From the NCBI RefSeq assembly GCF_021044825.1, contig NZ_JAJNOC010000001.1, forward strand, positions 992,001-1,056,000: a stretch of 64,000 nucleotides of DNA, given 5' to 3'. The translations under genes and the position numbers were made by a program. Positions within the stretch are counted from its first letter, which is position 1; each line of letters starts with the position of its first letter. Positions 44,348-53,890 of this stretch are shown piece by piece. This DNA is from Massilia phyllostachyos (GTDB lineage: Bacteria > Pseudomonadota > Gammaproteobacteria > Burkholderiales > Burkholderiaceae_D). Below the pieces are notes generated by a model. That model had not been told where the DNA came from, made no database searches, and saw nothing but the letters and a program-made list of their open reading frames with translations.

Positions 44348-44875
44348 TCAGGATTTGTTCACGCGCCGCAGTTCGTCGACGACGAACAGGAAGGCGCCCA
44401 CCGAGATGGCGATGTCGGCGATATTAAAGGCCGGGAAGTGGCCGATGCCGGTCCAGTAGAAATCGAGGAAGTCGATCACGTGGCCGTGGATCACGCGGTC
44501 GATGCCGTTGCCGATCGCGCCCGCCATGATCAGGGCCAGGGCGAAGCAGAACAGGCGCTGGCTGGCGTTCTTCTTCATCATGTAGAGGCAGAAGCCGACC
44601 GCCGCCAGCGCGATCGCGAGGAAGAAGTAGCGCTGCCAGCCGCTGGCGTCGCCCAGGAAGCTGAACGCCGCGCCCGGGTTGTAGACCTTGATCAGGTTGA
44701 AGAAGCCGGTGATCGGCAGCGTCTCGGCATAGGCGAAGGTGCACTCGACGGTGATCTTGGTGATCTGGTCGAGCAGCACGAAGATCAGCGCCAGGCCGAA
44801 CCACGGCAGCAGGCTGGCGGAACTCTTGTAGACGGGCTTGGCGCCCGGGGAAGCTTTTTTGGTGTTGGTGGCCAT
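44348..44875 (-). CDS. lspA: Prolipoprotein signal peptidase
   Basis: 175 residues. Four membrane helices, with the first at ASLLPWFGLALIFVLLDQIT. The catalytic aspartates lie in GNGIDRVIHGHVIDFLDFYW and FNIADIAISVG. It removes signal peptides of diacylated lipoproteins. Slightly longer than E. coli LspA (164) through a basic N-terminal tail. Follows ileS by 59 bases, the usual order. Confidence 0.96.
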   Translation of the reverse strand: MATNTKKASPGAKPVYKSSASLLPWFGLALIFVLLDQITKITVECTFAYAETLPITGFFNLIKVYNPGAAFSFLGDASGWQRYFFLAIALAAVGFCLYMMKKNASQRLFCFALALIMAGAIGNGIDRVIHGHVIDFLDFYWTGIGHFPAFNIADIAISVGAFLFVVDELRRVNKS

Positions 44876-44934
44876 GGTGCCTCAGGAGGAGGTGGCCGCC
44901 ATGCCGCATCCGGCATGGCGGTGAAAGCGTGAGC

Positions 44935-47835
44935 TCAAGCGAAACGGCGCGCTTCGCCGCTGCCGAACAGGTTGCTGGTGCAGCGGCCGCACAGGCCCGG
45001 ATGCGCCGGATCGTGGCCGACGTCGCGGCGGTAGTGCCAGCAGCGCTCGCACTTGTCCGCCGTCGACGGGGTCACGGTCACCGCCTCGTTCGCCGCGTCG
45101 CCGACCTGCTCGACGCTGGCTTGCGAGGTGATGAAGACGAACTTCAGGTCGTCGTCCAGGCTCGCCAGCAGGCCGTACTTCTCGCCCGCCGCCATGATCG
45201 CCAGCTCCGCCTGCAGCGAGGAGCCGATCGCGCCCGAGGCGCGCACTTCTTCCAGCTGCTTGGTGACGTCGGCGCGTACCTCGCGCAGGGCCGCGTACTT
45301 GGCCAGCAGCGCTTCGGCATCCGGGATCTGCGGGAAGGTCCACAGCGTCTGGGTGAAAATGGTCTCGTCGCTGTCCGCGAAGGCTTGCTGGCCCGCGAAC
45401 ACGGCCCAGGCTTCCTCGGCGGTGAAGGTAAGGATCGGCGCCATCACGCGCAGCAGGCTGTGCGCGATGTGCCACAGCGCGGTCTGGGCCGAGCGGCGCG
45501 CCTGCGAATCCACGCCGGTGGTGTACAGGCGGTCCTTCAGGATGTCGAGGTAGAAACCGCCCAGGTCTTCCGAGCAGTAGTTCTGCAGGCGCGATACCAC
45601 CGGGTGGAACTCGTAGCGCTCGAAGTGGCCGGCGATGTCCTGCTGCAGCTGATCCATCGCGGCGATCGCGTAGCGATCGATCTCGAACAGCTCGGCGACC
45701 GGCACGGCGTGCTTGCCCGGATCGAAGTCCGAGGTGTTGGCCAGCAGGAAGCGCAGCGTGTTGCGGATGCGGCGGTAGGATTCGGTCACGCGCTTGAGGA
45801 TCTCTTCGCCGATCGACAGCTCGCCCGTGTAGTCGGTCGAGGCCACCCACAGGCGCAGGATGTCGGCGCCGAGGGTGTCCGAGATCTTTTGCGGCGCCAT
45901 CGTGTTGCCGAGCGACTTCGACATCTTCTTGCCGTTCTCGTCGACGGTGAAGCCGTGGGTCAGCAGCGCTTTATAGGGCGGACGGCCGTTCAGCATCGAC
46001 GAGGTCAGGAGCGAGGAGTGGAACCAGCCGCGGTGCTGGTCCGAGCCTTCCAGGTAGAGGTCGGCCGGGAAGGCGGATTGCTCCTTGTGCGAGCCGCGCA
46101 GCACGGTCTGGTGGGTGGCGCCGGAATCGAACCACACGTCGAGCGTGTCCTTGTTCTTCTCGTAGACCGCGGCGTCCTCGCCCAGCAGGGTCGCCGGGTC
46201 GAGCTGCTGCCAGGCTTCGATGCCGTTCGCTTCGATGAGCTTGGCGACCTGCTCCAGCAGTTCCGGGGTGCGCGGGTGCAGCGCGCCGGTTTCCTTGTGG
46301 ATGAAGAAGGCCATCGGCACGCCCCACTGGCGCTGGCGCGACAGGGTCCAGTCCGGACGGTTCTCGATCATGCCGTGCAGGCGCGCCTGGCCCCAGTCTG
46401 GGAAGAAGCGGGTCTGCTCGATGCCGGCCAGCGCGGTTTCGCGCAGGGTCGGGCCGCCGTCCTTCGGCGTGATGTCCATGCCGGCGAACCACTGGTTGGT
46501 GGCGCGGTAGACGATCGGGGTCTTGTGGCGCCAGCAGTGCATGTAGCTGTGGTCGAACATCTTGAGTTCGAACAGGGCGCCCGCTGCGCGCAGGGCGTCG
46601 CAGATCGGCTTGCTCGCTTCCCAGATGGTCATGCCGCCGAACAGCGGCAGCGAGGGCGCGAAGCGGCCGTCGCCCATCACCGGAGTCAGGATCTCGTCGT
46701 CCCGCATGCCGTGCGCCTTGCAGGACTGGAAGTCTTCCTGGCCATAGGCCGGCGCCGAGTGGACCACGCCGGTGCCGCTGTCGACGGTGACGTAGTCGGC
46801 CAGGTAGACCGGCGACGTGCGGTCGTAGAACGGGTCCTGCGCGTGCAGCGGGTGCTTGAAGCGCATGCCGTCCAGCTTCGCGCCCAGGGTGGTGGCGATG
46901 ACCGTGCCGTCGAGCTTGTAGCGCTGCAGGGTCGATTCGACCAGGTCCTGCGCCATGATCAGGAGCAGGGGCGCGCCATCGCGCTCGGTTTGCACCAGCG
47001 CGTATGTCACTTCCGGGTTCGCGTTGAGCGCCTGGTTCGACGGGATGGTCCACGGGGTGGTGGTCCAGATCACGATGAAGCCGTTGGCGGTCGGCAGCTT
47101 GTCCAGGCCGAAGGCTTGGGCGACCTTTTCCGGTTCGGCGAAGGGGAAGCCGACGTCGATCGCCGGGTCGCGCTTGTCCTGGTATTCGACTTCCGCCTCG
47201 GCCAGGGCCGAGCCGCAGTCGAAGCACCAGTTTACGGGTTTCAGGCCGCGGTAGACGTAGCCCTTGTCCAGCAGCTTGCCGAGCGCGCGCAGTTCGTCGG
47301 CCTCGTTACCGTAGGCCATGGTCATGTAGGGATTTTCCCATTCGCCCAGCACGCCCAGGCGGATGAAGCCCGCGCGCTGGCGGTCGATCTGCTCGAGCGC
47401 GTAGGCGCGGGCTTTCTGCAGCACCTCGGCGGTCGGCAGGTTCTTGCCGTACAGTTTTTCGATCTGGATCTCGATCGGCATGCCGTGGCAATCCCAGCCA
47501 GGCACATAGGGCGCGTCGAAACCGGCCATGGTGCGCGATTTCACGACCATGTCCTTCAGAATCTTGTTCACGGCGTGGCCCAGGTGGATGTCGCCGTTCG
47601 CATACGGCGGACCGTCGTGCAGGATGAACTTAGGACGGCCGGCCGCCGCCTTGCGGATGCGCTGGTAGATCTTCTTGTCCTGCCACTGCTTGACCCAGCC
47701 CGGCTCGCGCTTGGCGAGGTCGCCGCGCATCGGGAAGGGGGTGTCGGTCATGTTGACCGGGTATTTGCTTTCAGGCTTCTTCGCACCCTTCGGGGTCTTG
47801 TTCTGCTCGGCGCTTTTCTGGTTCGTATCGGACAT
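44935..47835 (-). CDS. ileS: Isoleucyl-tRNA synthetase
   Basis: 966 residues from the ATG at 47835; the 1074-residue reading into ribF is not real. [13 protein letters not shown] is the HIGH motif (H84-x-x-H87), KMSKSLGN is the KMSKS motif, and the editing CP1 insert lies between. The C-terminal zinc finger [11 protein letters not shown]...CGRC is intact. Synthesises Ile-tRNA and edits valine. A Lys/Gln-rich extension (about 1-30) precedes the usual start of homology. Sits between ribF and lspA. Confidence 0.97.
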   Translation of the reverse strand: MSDTNQKSAEQNKTPKGAKKPESKYPVNMTDTPFPMRGDLAKREPGWVKQWQDKKIYQRIRKAAAGRPKFILHDGPPYANGDIHLGHAVNKILKDMVVKSRTMAGFDAPYVPGWDCHGMPIEIQIEKLYGKNLPTAEVLQKARAYALEQIDRQRAGFIRLGVLGEWENPYMTMAYGNEADELRALGKLLDKGYVYRGLKPVNWCFDCGSALAEAEVEYQDKRDPAIDVGFPFAEPEKVAQAFGLDKLPTANGFIVIWTTTPWTIPSNQALNANPEVTYALVQTERDGAPLLLIMAQDLVESTLQRYKLDGTVIATTLGAKLDGMRFKHPLHAQDPFYDRTSPVYLADYVTVDSGTGVVHSAPAYGQEDFQSCKAHGMRDDEILTPVMGDGRFAPSLPLFGGMTIWEASKPICDALRAAGALFELKMFDHSYMHCWRHKTPIVYRATNQWFAGMDITPKDGGPTLRETALAGIEQTRFFPDWGQARLHGMIENRPDWTLSRQRQWGVPMAFFIHKETGALHPRTPELLEQVAKLIEANGIEAWQQLDPATLLGEDAAVYEKNKDTLDVWFDSGATHQTVLRGSHKEQSAFPADLYLEGSDQHRGWFHSSLLTSSMLNGRPPYKALLTHGFTVDENGKKMSKSLGNTMAPQKISDTLGADILRLWVASTDYTGELSIGEEILKRVTESYRRIRNTLRFLLANTSDFDPGKHAVPVAELFEIDRYAIAAMDQLQQDIAGHFERYEFHPVVSRLQNYCSEDLGGFYLDILKDRLYTTGVDSQARRSAQTALWHIAHSLLRVMAPILTFTAEEAWAVFAGQQAFADSDETIFTQTLWTFPQIPDAEALLAKYAALREVRADVTKQLEEVRASGAIGSSLQAELAIMAAGEKYGLLASLDDDLKFVFITSQASVEQVGDAANEAVTVTPSTADKCERCWHYRRDVGHDPAHPGLCGRCTSNLFGSGEARRFA

Positions 47836-47944
47836 AGGTGTTTTCTCTAAGGGTATTCGTTGCTGCCGCGGCGGGGCCACGGCGTCGATGCTGCATCCTG
47901 GATCAATGGCGCCGTCCACGCGTCGATGCGCGGTACGGCGCGCG

Positions 47945-48916
47945 TCAAATTCGGTCGGTCGCGGTGAGGGCGCCGCTGCGCTGGGCGAAGAAGGCGCGCG
48001 CCTGGGCGGCGTCGCGGTCGATCGCGGCGGTGAGGGTGGGCAGGTCGACGTATTTTTCCTCGTCGCGCAGCTTGGCGAGGAATTCGACCCGCACCAGCTT
48101 GCCGTAGGCGGATTGCGCATAGTCGAAGACATGCACTTCGAGCAGCATCCGGCCGGCATCCTCGACGGTCGGGCGCACGCCCAGGCTGGCCACCGCCGGC
48201 AAGGGCTGCTCGGCCAGGCCGTGCACCTGCACCACGAAGATGCCGTGCAGGGCGGGGCGGTGCGCGACGCGCAGGTTCAGGGTCGGAAAGCCCAGGGTGC
48301 GGCCCAGTTTCTGGCCGTGGATCACGTGGCCCGACATCACGTACGGGTGGCCCAGCAGCTGCTGGGTGGCGCCGAAGTCGGCGTCCTTGAGGGCTTCGCG
48401 CACGGCCGACGAGGAGATGCGGCGCGCGCCGTGCATCACCGCGCCCAGGGTTTCGACCTGGAAGCCGTACTCGCGGCCGGCCTGTTGCAGCATGGCGATA
48501 TTGCCCGCGCGCCGCGCGCCGAAGCAAAAGTCGTCGCCCACCATCAGCCACTTGACGTGCAGGCCCTCGACCAGCACGCGCTCGATGAAGTCCTGGGGCG
48601 ACTGGGAAGCGAAGTGTTCGTTGAAGTGCTCGACGATGACGCGGTCGATGCCCGCGCGCTCGAGGTCGCTCAGCTTGTCGCGCAGGTTGGCGATACGGGC
48701 CGGGGCCTTGCTCAGGTCGCCCGTGCGGCGCGCGAAATACTCGCGCGGATGCGGTTCGAAGGTCATGACAGCGGCTTCGATGCCCAGCTCGGCGGCAGCG
48801 CCCCGCACGTGCGCCAGCAATGCCTGGTGGCCGCGGTGGACACCGTCGAAATTGCCGATCGTGAGCGCGCAGGGCGCGCGCGCCCTGTCGTTGGGAAGTC
48901 CGCGAAATACCTTCAT
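47945..48916 (-). CDS. ribF: Bifunctional riboflavin kinase / FAD synthetase
   Basis: 323 residues from the ATG at 48916; the TTG at 48919 is less likely. The N-terminal adenylyltransferase half has [17 protein letters not shown] and the [14 protein letters not shown] loop; [14 protein letters not shown] ends it. The C-terminal kinase half has [20 protein letters not shown] and the metal-binding [14 protein letters not shown]. Makes FMN and FAD from riboflavin. First gene of the ileS-lspA operon, with 109 bases to ileS. Confidence 0.95.
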   Translation of the reverse strand: MKVFRGLPNDRARAPCALTIGNFDGVHRGHQALLAHVRGAAAELGIEAAVMTFEPHPREYFARRTGDLSKAPARIANLRDKLSDLERAGIDRVIVEHFNEHFASQSPQDFIERVLVEGLHVKWLMVGDDFCFGARRAGNIAMLQQAGREYGFQVETLGAVMHGARRISSSAVREALKDADFGATQQLLGHPYVMSGHVIHGQKLGRTLGFPTLNLRVAHRPALHGIFVVQVHGLAEQPLPAVASLGVRPTVEDAGRMLLEVHVFDYAQSAYGKLVRVEFLAKLRDEEKYVDLPTLTAAIDRDAAQARAFFAQRSGALTATDRI

Positions 48917-49064
48917 CAATGGTTCCTTGGCGCTGCCGGACGCTCCGGCGCGAAATGAGGATTATACGGTATGTCGAATGTTGCACAGCAACGTGGAACC
49001 AGACCGCCGCTTCCGGGCAAGCGCTACCGGGGAAGGAAGTGGAGGCGGAGGCCGGTGAAACAAT

Positions 49065-49093
49065 AAAAAACGCCGCCTCGAGAGGCGGCGTTT
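49065..49093. terminator. Terminator of the tonB-exb-TPR operon
   Basis: AACGCCGCCTC and GAGGCGGCGTT form an 11-bp perfect stem flanked by A6 and TTT. On the minus strand it lies about 20 bases after the TPR gene stop. Confidence 0.85.
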
Positions 49094-49112
49094 GCGTGCT
49101 CAAGCGAGGAGA

Positions 49113-50339
49113 TCAGGCAACCGGACGGTTGATCGCCATGATCCAGTAGCGCGCCAGGTCGGCCGAGCCGTCCTTGCCGCCCACGGTCTTGAGGGTGCTG
49201 ATGGCTTGCTGCTTCTTGCCGGCCGCGGCGTAGGCTTCGCCCAGGCGCAGCTTGGCTTCGTCGGCGCGGCGCAGGCCGCCAGCCTTGATCGCGGCTTCCA
49301 TCATCTTCAGGCCCTTGTCGGCCTGGCCCGATTGCACCAGCGCGTAGCCGAGGCCCACCAGCGCGTCATTGTCCTTGGCGGCCGTGTATTCGGCTTCCAG
49401 GGCAGCGACGTTCTTGTTCTGGTCGGCCAGGTTCTTCTCGGCCAGGTCCTTCAGGCGCTTGTGGCGTTCGGCGTCGGCGCCAGTACCCAGCGCGCCGGCC
49501 TTGTAGCCCTTGTCGATGACCTTCAGGGCTTCGGCCGGAGCCTTGTCCTGCAGCACCAGCTGGGCCATTTCCATGTACTCGCTCGGCTTCTTCATCAGGT
49601 TGTTCGCCAGCTTCAGGCGATACAGGTCGACCGACAGGCGGCCGGAGAAGCCGGGCTTGCCCTGCACGCGGTTCAGCAGGTCGTTCCAGTACTGGGCCTT
49701 CGGGTAGCTGGCGGCCAGCTTCTCGATGGTGTTGACGTAGCCGACCTTGTCGTTCTTTTTCAGCTGGATGTTCGCCAGCATGCCGAGCTCGTCTTCGCTC
49801 AGGCGGCCGCTCTTCTCGGCGTTGCGCAGTTCCTGCTCGAGCGCGGCGACGTTGCCTTGCTTGTAGTAGTTCTGCAGCAGGTAGGCGCGCAGCTTCGGAT
49901 CGTTACCTTTTTTCAGCAGGTTGATGATCGTGGCGTTGGCCTTGTTCAGGTCGCCGGCGCGCATGTAGATGCCGACCAGGCCTTCCGAGAACTGCGAACG
50001 TTCCCCGGCGCTCAGCTTGCCCGAATCGAGCAGCTTTTCGAACGAGGCGGCAGCGGTGTTCCAGTCACCGGCGGAGGACGCGGCCGAGGCGCGCACGCGC
50101 TCGATCAGGAAGCGTTCGTCGTCGGTTTTCGCAGCCTTGTCCGCGTCGCGCAGGGCAGCCAGGGCGCCCTTGGCATTGCCTTGCTTCATCAGCGATTGCG
50201 CTTGTTGCAGGGGTTTGCCGACTTCCGGACGCAGGGTGACCGCGGCGTGCACAGGGGCCAGGCCGACCACCGGGACGGCGGCGGTGAAACCGAGAGCGGC
50301 CATCGCGAGGCCAAGGTGTGCGAGACGGAATTTAATCAT
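49113..50339 (-). CDS. Secreted tetratricopeptide-repeat protein
   Basis: 408 residues from the ATG at 50339. A signal peptide (MIKFRLAHLGLAMAALGFTA, cut near HAA) is followed by helical repeats: QQAQSLMKQGNAKGALAALRD, WNTAAASFEKLLDSGKL, LGYALVQSGQADKGLKMMEA and others fit TPR spacing. Last gene of the tonB-exbB-exbD-exbD set, 68 bases after exbD. TPR proteins with TonB systems may scaffold or tune the complex in the periplasm; the role is inferred from context. Confidence 0.82.
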   Translation of the reverse strand: MIKFRLAHLGLAMAALGFTAAVPVVGLAPVHAAVTLRPEVGKPLQQAQSLMKQGNAKGALAALRDADKAAKTDDERFLIERVRASAASSAGDWNTAAASFEKLLDSGKLSAGERSQFSEGLVGIYMRAGDLNKANATIINLLKKGNDPKLRAYLLQNYYKQGNVAALEQELRNAEKSGRLSEDELGMLANIQLKKNDKVGYVNTIEKLAASYPKAQYWNDLLNRVQGKPGFSGRLSVDLYRLKLANNLMKKPSEYMEMAQLVLQDKAPAEALKVIDKGYKAGALGTGADAERHKRLKDLAEKNLADQNKNVAALEAEYTAAKDNDALVGLGYALVQSGQADKGLKMMEAAIKAGGLRRADEAKLRLGEAYAAAGKKQQAISTLKTVGGKDGSADLARYWIMAINRPVA

Positions 50340-50407
50340 CTGAAAACATCCTTCTTCAAAATGGACACGGCAGGGAAACCCTGCCGTGTTGGTCAAACAT
50401 GGATCGA

Positions 50408-50842
50408 TTACTGGAACTGCTCGTTACCGACCATGCCGATCTTGGTGACGCCGAGGCGCTGAGCGGTTGCCATGACGCCGGCGACCACCTTGTACTCGAC
50501 CAGCTTGTTCGGACGCAGGTGCACTTCCGGCTGGTTGGGCGTTGCCGCCACGGCATTCATCTTCGCTTCCAGCTCCGAGCGGTTTGCAACAACCTGGCCA
50601 TCCCAGAGGATGGTGCCGTCGAAGTCCACGTCGATCGTCACGACCACCGGTTTCACGTCGGATGGCGGCGGCGGGTTGCCGACCGGCATGTTCAGATTGA
50701 CCGAGTGGTCTTGCTTCGGAATCGTGATAATCATCATGATGATGAGAACGAGCAGGACGTCGATCAGCGGCGTCATGTTCATTTCCATCATCGGTTCCGG
50801 ATCAGCTCCTTTGGCGGAGCCCGAACCTACGTTCATGCCCAT
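50408..50842 (-). CDS. exbD: ExbD/TolR-family biopolymer transport protein (second copy)
   Basis: 144 residues. One N-terminal membrane helix (MNMTPLIDVLLVLIIMMIIT) contains the conserved Asp (D in LIDVLLV) that takes part in proton flow. The periplasmic domain carries VNLNMPVGNPP and the C-terminal ATAQRLGVTKIGMVG. It works with ExbB to energise TonB. A GSG/SAKGADPEPM-type cytoplasmic N-tail is present. Tandem with another exbD upstream. Confidence 0.93.
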   Translation of the reverse strand: MGMNVGSGSAKGADPEPMMEMNMTPLIDVLLVLIIMMIITIPKQDHSVNLNMPVGNPPPPSDVKPVVVTIDVDFDGTILWDGQVVANRSELEAKMNAVAATPNQPEVHLRPNKLVEYKVVAGVMATAQRLGVTKIGMVGNEQFQ

Positions 50843-50923
50843 GGTGTTTCCTTTTCAAATGTTGGGGTCTTGGACGCGATATCAAGGTCTTCCGTGAAAA
50901 ACCCCGATATCGCGGACAGGGTC

Positions 50924-51352
50924 TTAGCCCTTGTCAGGCGGTTCGATGACGAAACCGACCTTCGCAATCCCAGCACGCTGAGCCGTGTAGATCACCCGGC
51001 CGATCGCTTCGTAGCGCGACTGCTGGTCGCCACGAACTTTCACAGCAGGCTGCGGCTGCTTCACCGACTGCTCCGCGAGGAACTTGAACAGCTCGTCCGT
51101 GTTCGCGAGGCGCGTCTGGTTGTAGTACATCTCGCCATCTTTGTTGATGGTGATGTTGACGTCTTCCGGCTTGGTCTTGGTGACCTGGTTCGATTCTGCA
51201 GGCAGGGTAACTTTCTGCAGGTTCAGAACGACCGGGCTGGTGATCAGGAAGATGATCAGAAGAACCAACATGATGTCCACAAGGGGCGTCGTGTTGATCT
51301 CTGACATCACTGCATCTTCATCTCCGGAATCGGAGCCGACACTCATCGACAT
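50924..51352 (-). CDS. exbD: ExbD/TolR-family biopolymer transport protein (first copy)
   Basis: 142 residues. NTTPLVDIMLVLLIIFLIT carries the conserved aspartate in the single membrane helix. The periplasmic part ends VIYTAQRAGIAKVGFVIEPP. It starts two bases after the exbB stop. Together with the next exbD it could make mixed ExbD dimers in the ExbB pentamer. A 9-bp inverted repeat (CGCGATATC/GATATCGCG, about 50876-50918) lies between the two exbD genes. Confidence 0.93.
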   Translation of the reverse strand: MSMSVGSDSGDEDAVMSEINTTPLVDIMLVLLIIFLITSPVVLNLQKVTLPAESNQVTKTKPEDVNITINKDGEMYYNQTRLANTDELFKFLAEQSVKQPQPAVKVRGDQQSRYEAIGRVIYTAQRAGIAKVGFVIEPPDKG

Positions 51353-51354
51353 GA

Positions 51355-52293
51355 TTAGCCAGCCTTCTTGGCGCCAGCAGCAGCGTTCGAGGTCGACATT
51401 GCGCCCGAGATCAGGACCGAGTGAACGTCAGCCGAGAACGAACGGATGTCTTCCATGACCGACTTGTTGCGGCGAACCAGCCAGTTGTAACCCAGAACCG
51501 CAGGAACCGCGACGAACAGACCGAAGGCGGTCATGATCAGTGCTTCACCCACCGGGCCTGCCACTTTGTCGATCGATGCGTTACCCGACATGCCGATGGC
51601 GGTCAGCGCGTTGTAGATGCCCCAGACGGTACCGAACAGACCGATGAACGGCGAGGTCGAACCGACGGTTGCCAGGAACGACAGGCCATCTTGCAGACGC
51701 GACTGGACGCGGTCCACGGCGCGCTGGATCTGCATGGTCACCCAGGTCGACAGGTCGATCTGCTCGAGCAGGGCGCCGTCGTGGTGCTGGGTTGCCTTGG
51801 TGCCGGTTTCAGCGATGAAGCGGAACGGCGAGCCTTCTTTCAGCTGTGCCGAACCTGCAGCGATCGACGGTGCTTTCCAGAACTTGGCCGAAGCTTCCTT
51901 CGACTGGCGCATGATCTTCTGCTGGTCGATCAGCTTGGTGATGATGATGTACCACGAGCCCATCGACATCAGCGACAGGATGATGATGGTGCCCTTGTTG
52001 ACGAAGTCGCCTTCTTCCCACATGGCGGCGAAGCCGTACGGGTTGTGGACTTCTTCGGTGGCTTCGCCGCCGGCGGCAGCCGGAGCGGCCGCGTCGCCGG
52101 CCGGAGCGGCGGCAGCGTCGGTTGCCGGTGCAGCAGCTGCGTCGGCAGCCGGTGCAGCCGCGTCAGCCGCCGGAGCGGTGGCGCCTGCGGCAGGAGCGTC
52201 AGCGAAGGCCGGTGCGGAGACCAGGGCCGATGCCGCCGTTACCGAGAACAGGACAGCCGCCAGCATAGCGGACAAACGGGTATTCTTAAACAT
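51355..52293 (-). CDS. exbB: ExbB/TolQ-family proton channel with Ala/Pro-rich periplasmic extension
   Basis: 312 residues from the ATG at 52293. A signal peptide (MFKNTRLSAMLAAVLFSVTA, near AFA) is followed by a low-complexity Ala/Pro/Asp stretch (about 30-85), then the MotA/TolQ/ExbB core with three membrane helices: first near IIILSLMSMGSWYIIITKLI, and later FLATVGSTSPFIGLFGTVWG and GEALIMTAFGLFVAVPAVLG. The core forms the proton pore with ExbD. N-terminal extensions occur in some ExbB proteins; this one is long and repetitive in composition. Confidence 0.92.
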   Translation of the reverse strand: MFKNTRLSAMLAAVLFSVTAASALVSAPAFADAPAAGATAPAADAAAPAADAAAAPATDAAAAPAGDAAAPAAAGGEATEEVHNPYGFAAMWEEGDFVNKGTIIILSLMSMGSWYIIITKLIDQQKIMRQSKEASAKFWKAPSIAAGSAQLKEGSPFRFIAETGTKATQHHDGALLEQIDLSTWVTMQIQRAVDRVQSRLQDGLSFLATVGSTSPFIGLFGTVWGIYNALTAIGMSGNASIDKVAGPVGEALIMTAFGLFVAVPAVLGYNWLVRRNKSVMEDIRSFSADVHSVLISGAMSTSNAAAGAKKAG

Positions 52294-52378
52294 GCTTCCT
52301 CCAAAAATATAAAATAGACAGTTCGCTGAACTAGTGACAACGAAAATCATAGAGTTGAGACGATGTTCTGTCTCGGTT

Positions 52379-53044
52379 TTATTCCAGCGTCCAGACGTAC
52401 TGCACCGCTGTCCACGCCTGTTGCGGCTGACCATCGACCGTGGCCGGCTTGAATCGGCATTTGCCCAGGGCCGATTGCGCGGCCCGATCCAGATCGCGGA
52501 AGCCGGACGACTTCTGCAATTTGGAATCCATTACTCGACCATCGACCCCGATCAGGAACTGCAGGGTGGTGGTACCCGTTTCTTCGTTACGCTGCGACGA
52601 GCGCGGATATTCCGGACGTGCGCAAGTGTTGAAGTCTGCCACTGCCTCGGTCCGGCTCGGACCGCGCGGTGCTGCCGGCGCCGGCGGCGCTGGCGGGGCC
52701 GGCGGTGCCGGAGGAGCCAGGTTCGTGGTCGGCGGCGGCGTATTGGTCGCGACCGAGATCGTGTTCTGCGGCGGCGGCGGCTGCTGCACCTGGACTTCGA
52801 CCGGCGGGATGAACGGCGGTGGCGGAGCCTTCATTTCCGGCGGCGGCGGCGGCGGCGGCGTTTCCGGCGGTGGCGGCGGCTTCACCTCTTCAATCAGTTT
52901 CGTTTCCACAGCCTCGGCCACCTTGCTCACGATCCGGGTACCGAGGCCGTTGATGACGGCCCAAGCTACCAGAACGTGCAACAGGATAACAATGGCGAGA
53001 CCGGTGAAATTCCTGCCCGGTTGCTTATCATGCGTAAAATTCAT
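52379..53044 (-). CDS. tonB: TonB energy transducer
   Basis: 221 residues from the ATG at 53044. N-terminal anchor NFTGLAIVILLHVLVAWAVI with the SHLS-like His, then a Pro-rich spacer (about 62-95, EEVKPPPPPETPPPPP type), and a C-terminal TonB domain (about 140-221) with PEYPRSSQRNEETGTTTLQF and SSGFRDLDRAAQSALGKCRF. It spans the periplasm to drive TonB-dependent receptors. First gene of the operon; a TATAAT lies about 90 bases upstream. Confidence 0.93.
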   Translation of the reverse strand: MNFTHDKQPGRNFTGLAIVILLHVLVAWAVINGLGTRIVSKVAEAVETKLIEEVKPPPPPETPPPPPPPEMKAPPPPFIPPVEVQVQQPPPPQNTISVATNTPPPTTNLAPPAPPAPPAPPAPAAPRGPSRTEAVADFNTCARPEYPRSSQRNEETGTTTLQFLIGVDGRVMDSKLQKSSGFRDLDRAAQSALGKCRFKPATVDGQPQQAWTAVQYVWTLE

Positions 53045-53890
53045 GCCATCTTTCTCCAATACCAACTTTTTTTGTTGCCACTAAACCCACTAAACACGAC
53101 AAAAATCCAAGGGCCGCATCCGGGACATCAAAGAATTATACCTACGAATTCTTTTTTGAGGAGACATTTTTACACCGTCGAAAGAGGCCTTAACGCCCTG
53201 TAATTGCAGGGAAACGGGCTCATCTATACAACTGCGGCACTGGGGTATCCGTGGTCCAGAAAGCAGGGGAAAATTGTAATTTTGTGTCGTGTCACTCCTC
53301 CATCTGTGGATCGTCAGGCATGGACGCCGTGTTTGCCAAATTTTTCACGCCAAAATAGACCAGTAGCAAATATCATATGATGAGTTACTGATCTTTTTGC
53401 AAACTATAGCTAGTTTCATCGAAGCAGTGCGTACTGTTGAGCACCCCGAAAACCCCTGCTTGCTCCATGCGGCGCATAGCTGGAAGTAATGGGAAAACCG
53501 CGTCTTGATATGCTTCAGTTGTGCGTCTGGCAACCAACACGCGGATATCTGCCTCTCATGCATAGCAAAACTACATGGATTTTGGCGTTTTGAACAGTGT
53601 GTTAGCGTACTGACGAGCAAAATAAATTTCTGTCCCCTGGTCGTTTGGCGGGAAAGAGGTGGCAAAACGTGCGGTCGGACGTGGAAGAAATGGGTGGGCT
53701 GCACGGGTACGATGCACGCGCTCCATGGCGCACCGCAGCGCGCACCGCGACAGTGCGCCGGCGATGCTTTTTGACGTGCCGGGAAAATGGGGAAGGCAAC
53801 CGAGCGGCTGCGGGGGACGCCGCACGCCTGGTGGCGTGCGACGAGATGTTTCTTGCGGACTTGCGTGTTCGATCGGGCGCGGCGGAAGGC
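53045..53890. other. Intergenic region upstream of tonB
   Basis: About 850 bases with no supported gene; ORFs here (53345-53704 minus, 53505-53774 plus) look random. A minus-strand TATAAT at 53135-53140 could be the tonB -10, without a clear -35. I see no Fur-box-like dyad. GC is mixed and drops between 53230 and 53600. Confidence 0.45.

Noticed and set aside
44929-47850. 973-residue ORF antisense to ileS
   Set aside because: High-GC shadow. ileS has all synthetase motifs on the minus strand; the antisense product is Arg/Val/Gly-rich with no fold signature.
52095-52215. Ala/Pro repeat codons in exbB considered as a tandem DNA repeat array
   Set aside because: Low-complexity coding for a periplasmic linker; unit lengths vary and no exact DNA period is visible.
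53345-53704. 119-residue minus ORF in the tonB upstream region
   Set aside because: No ribosome site, no recognisable fold, composition like translated non-coding DNA.
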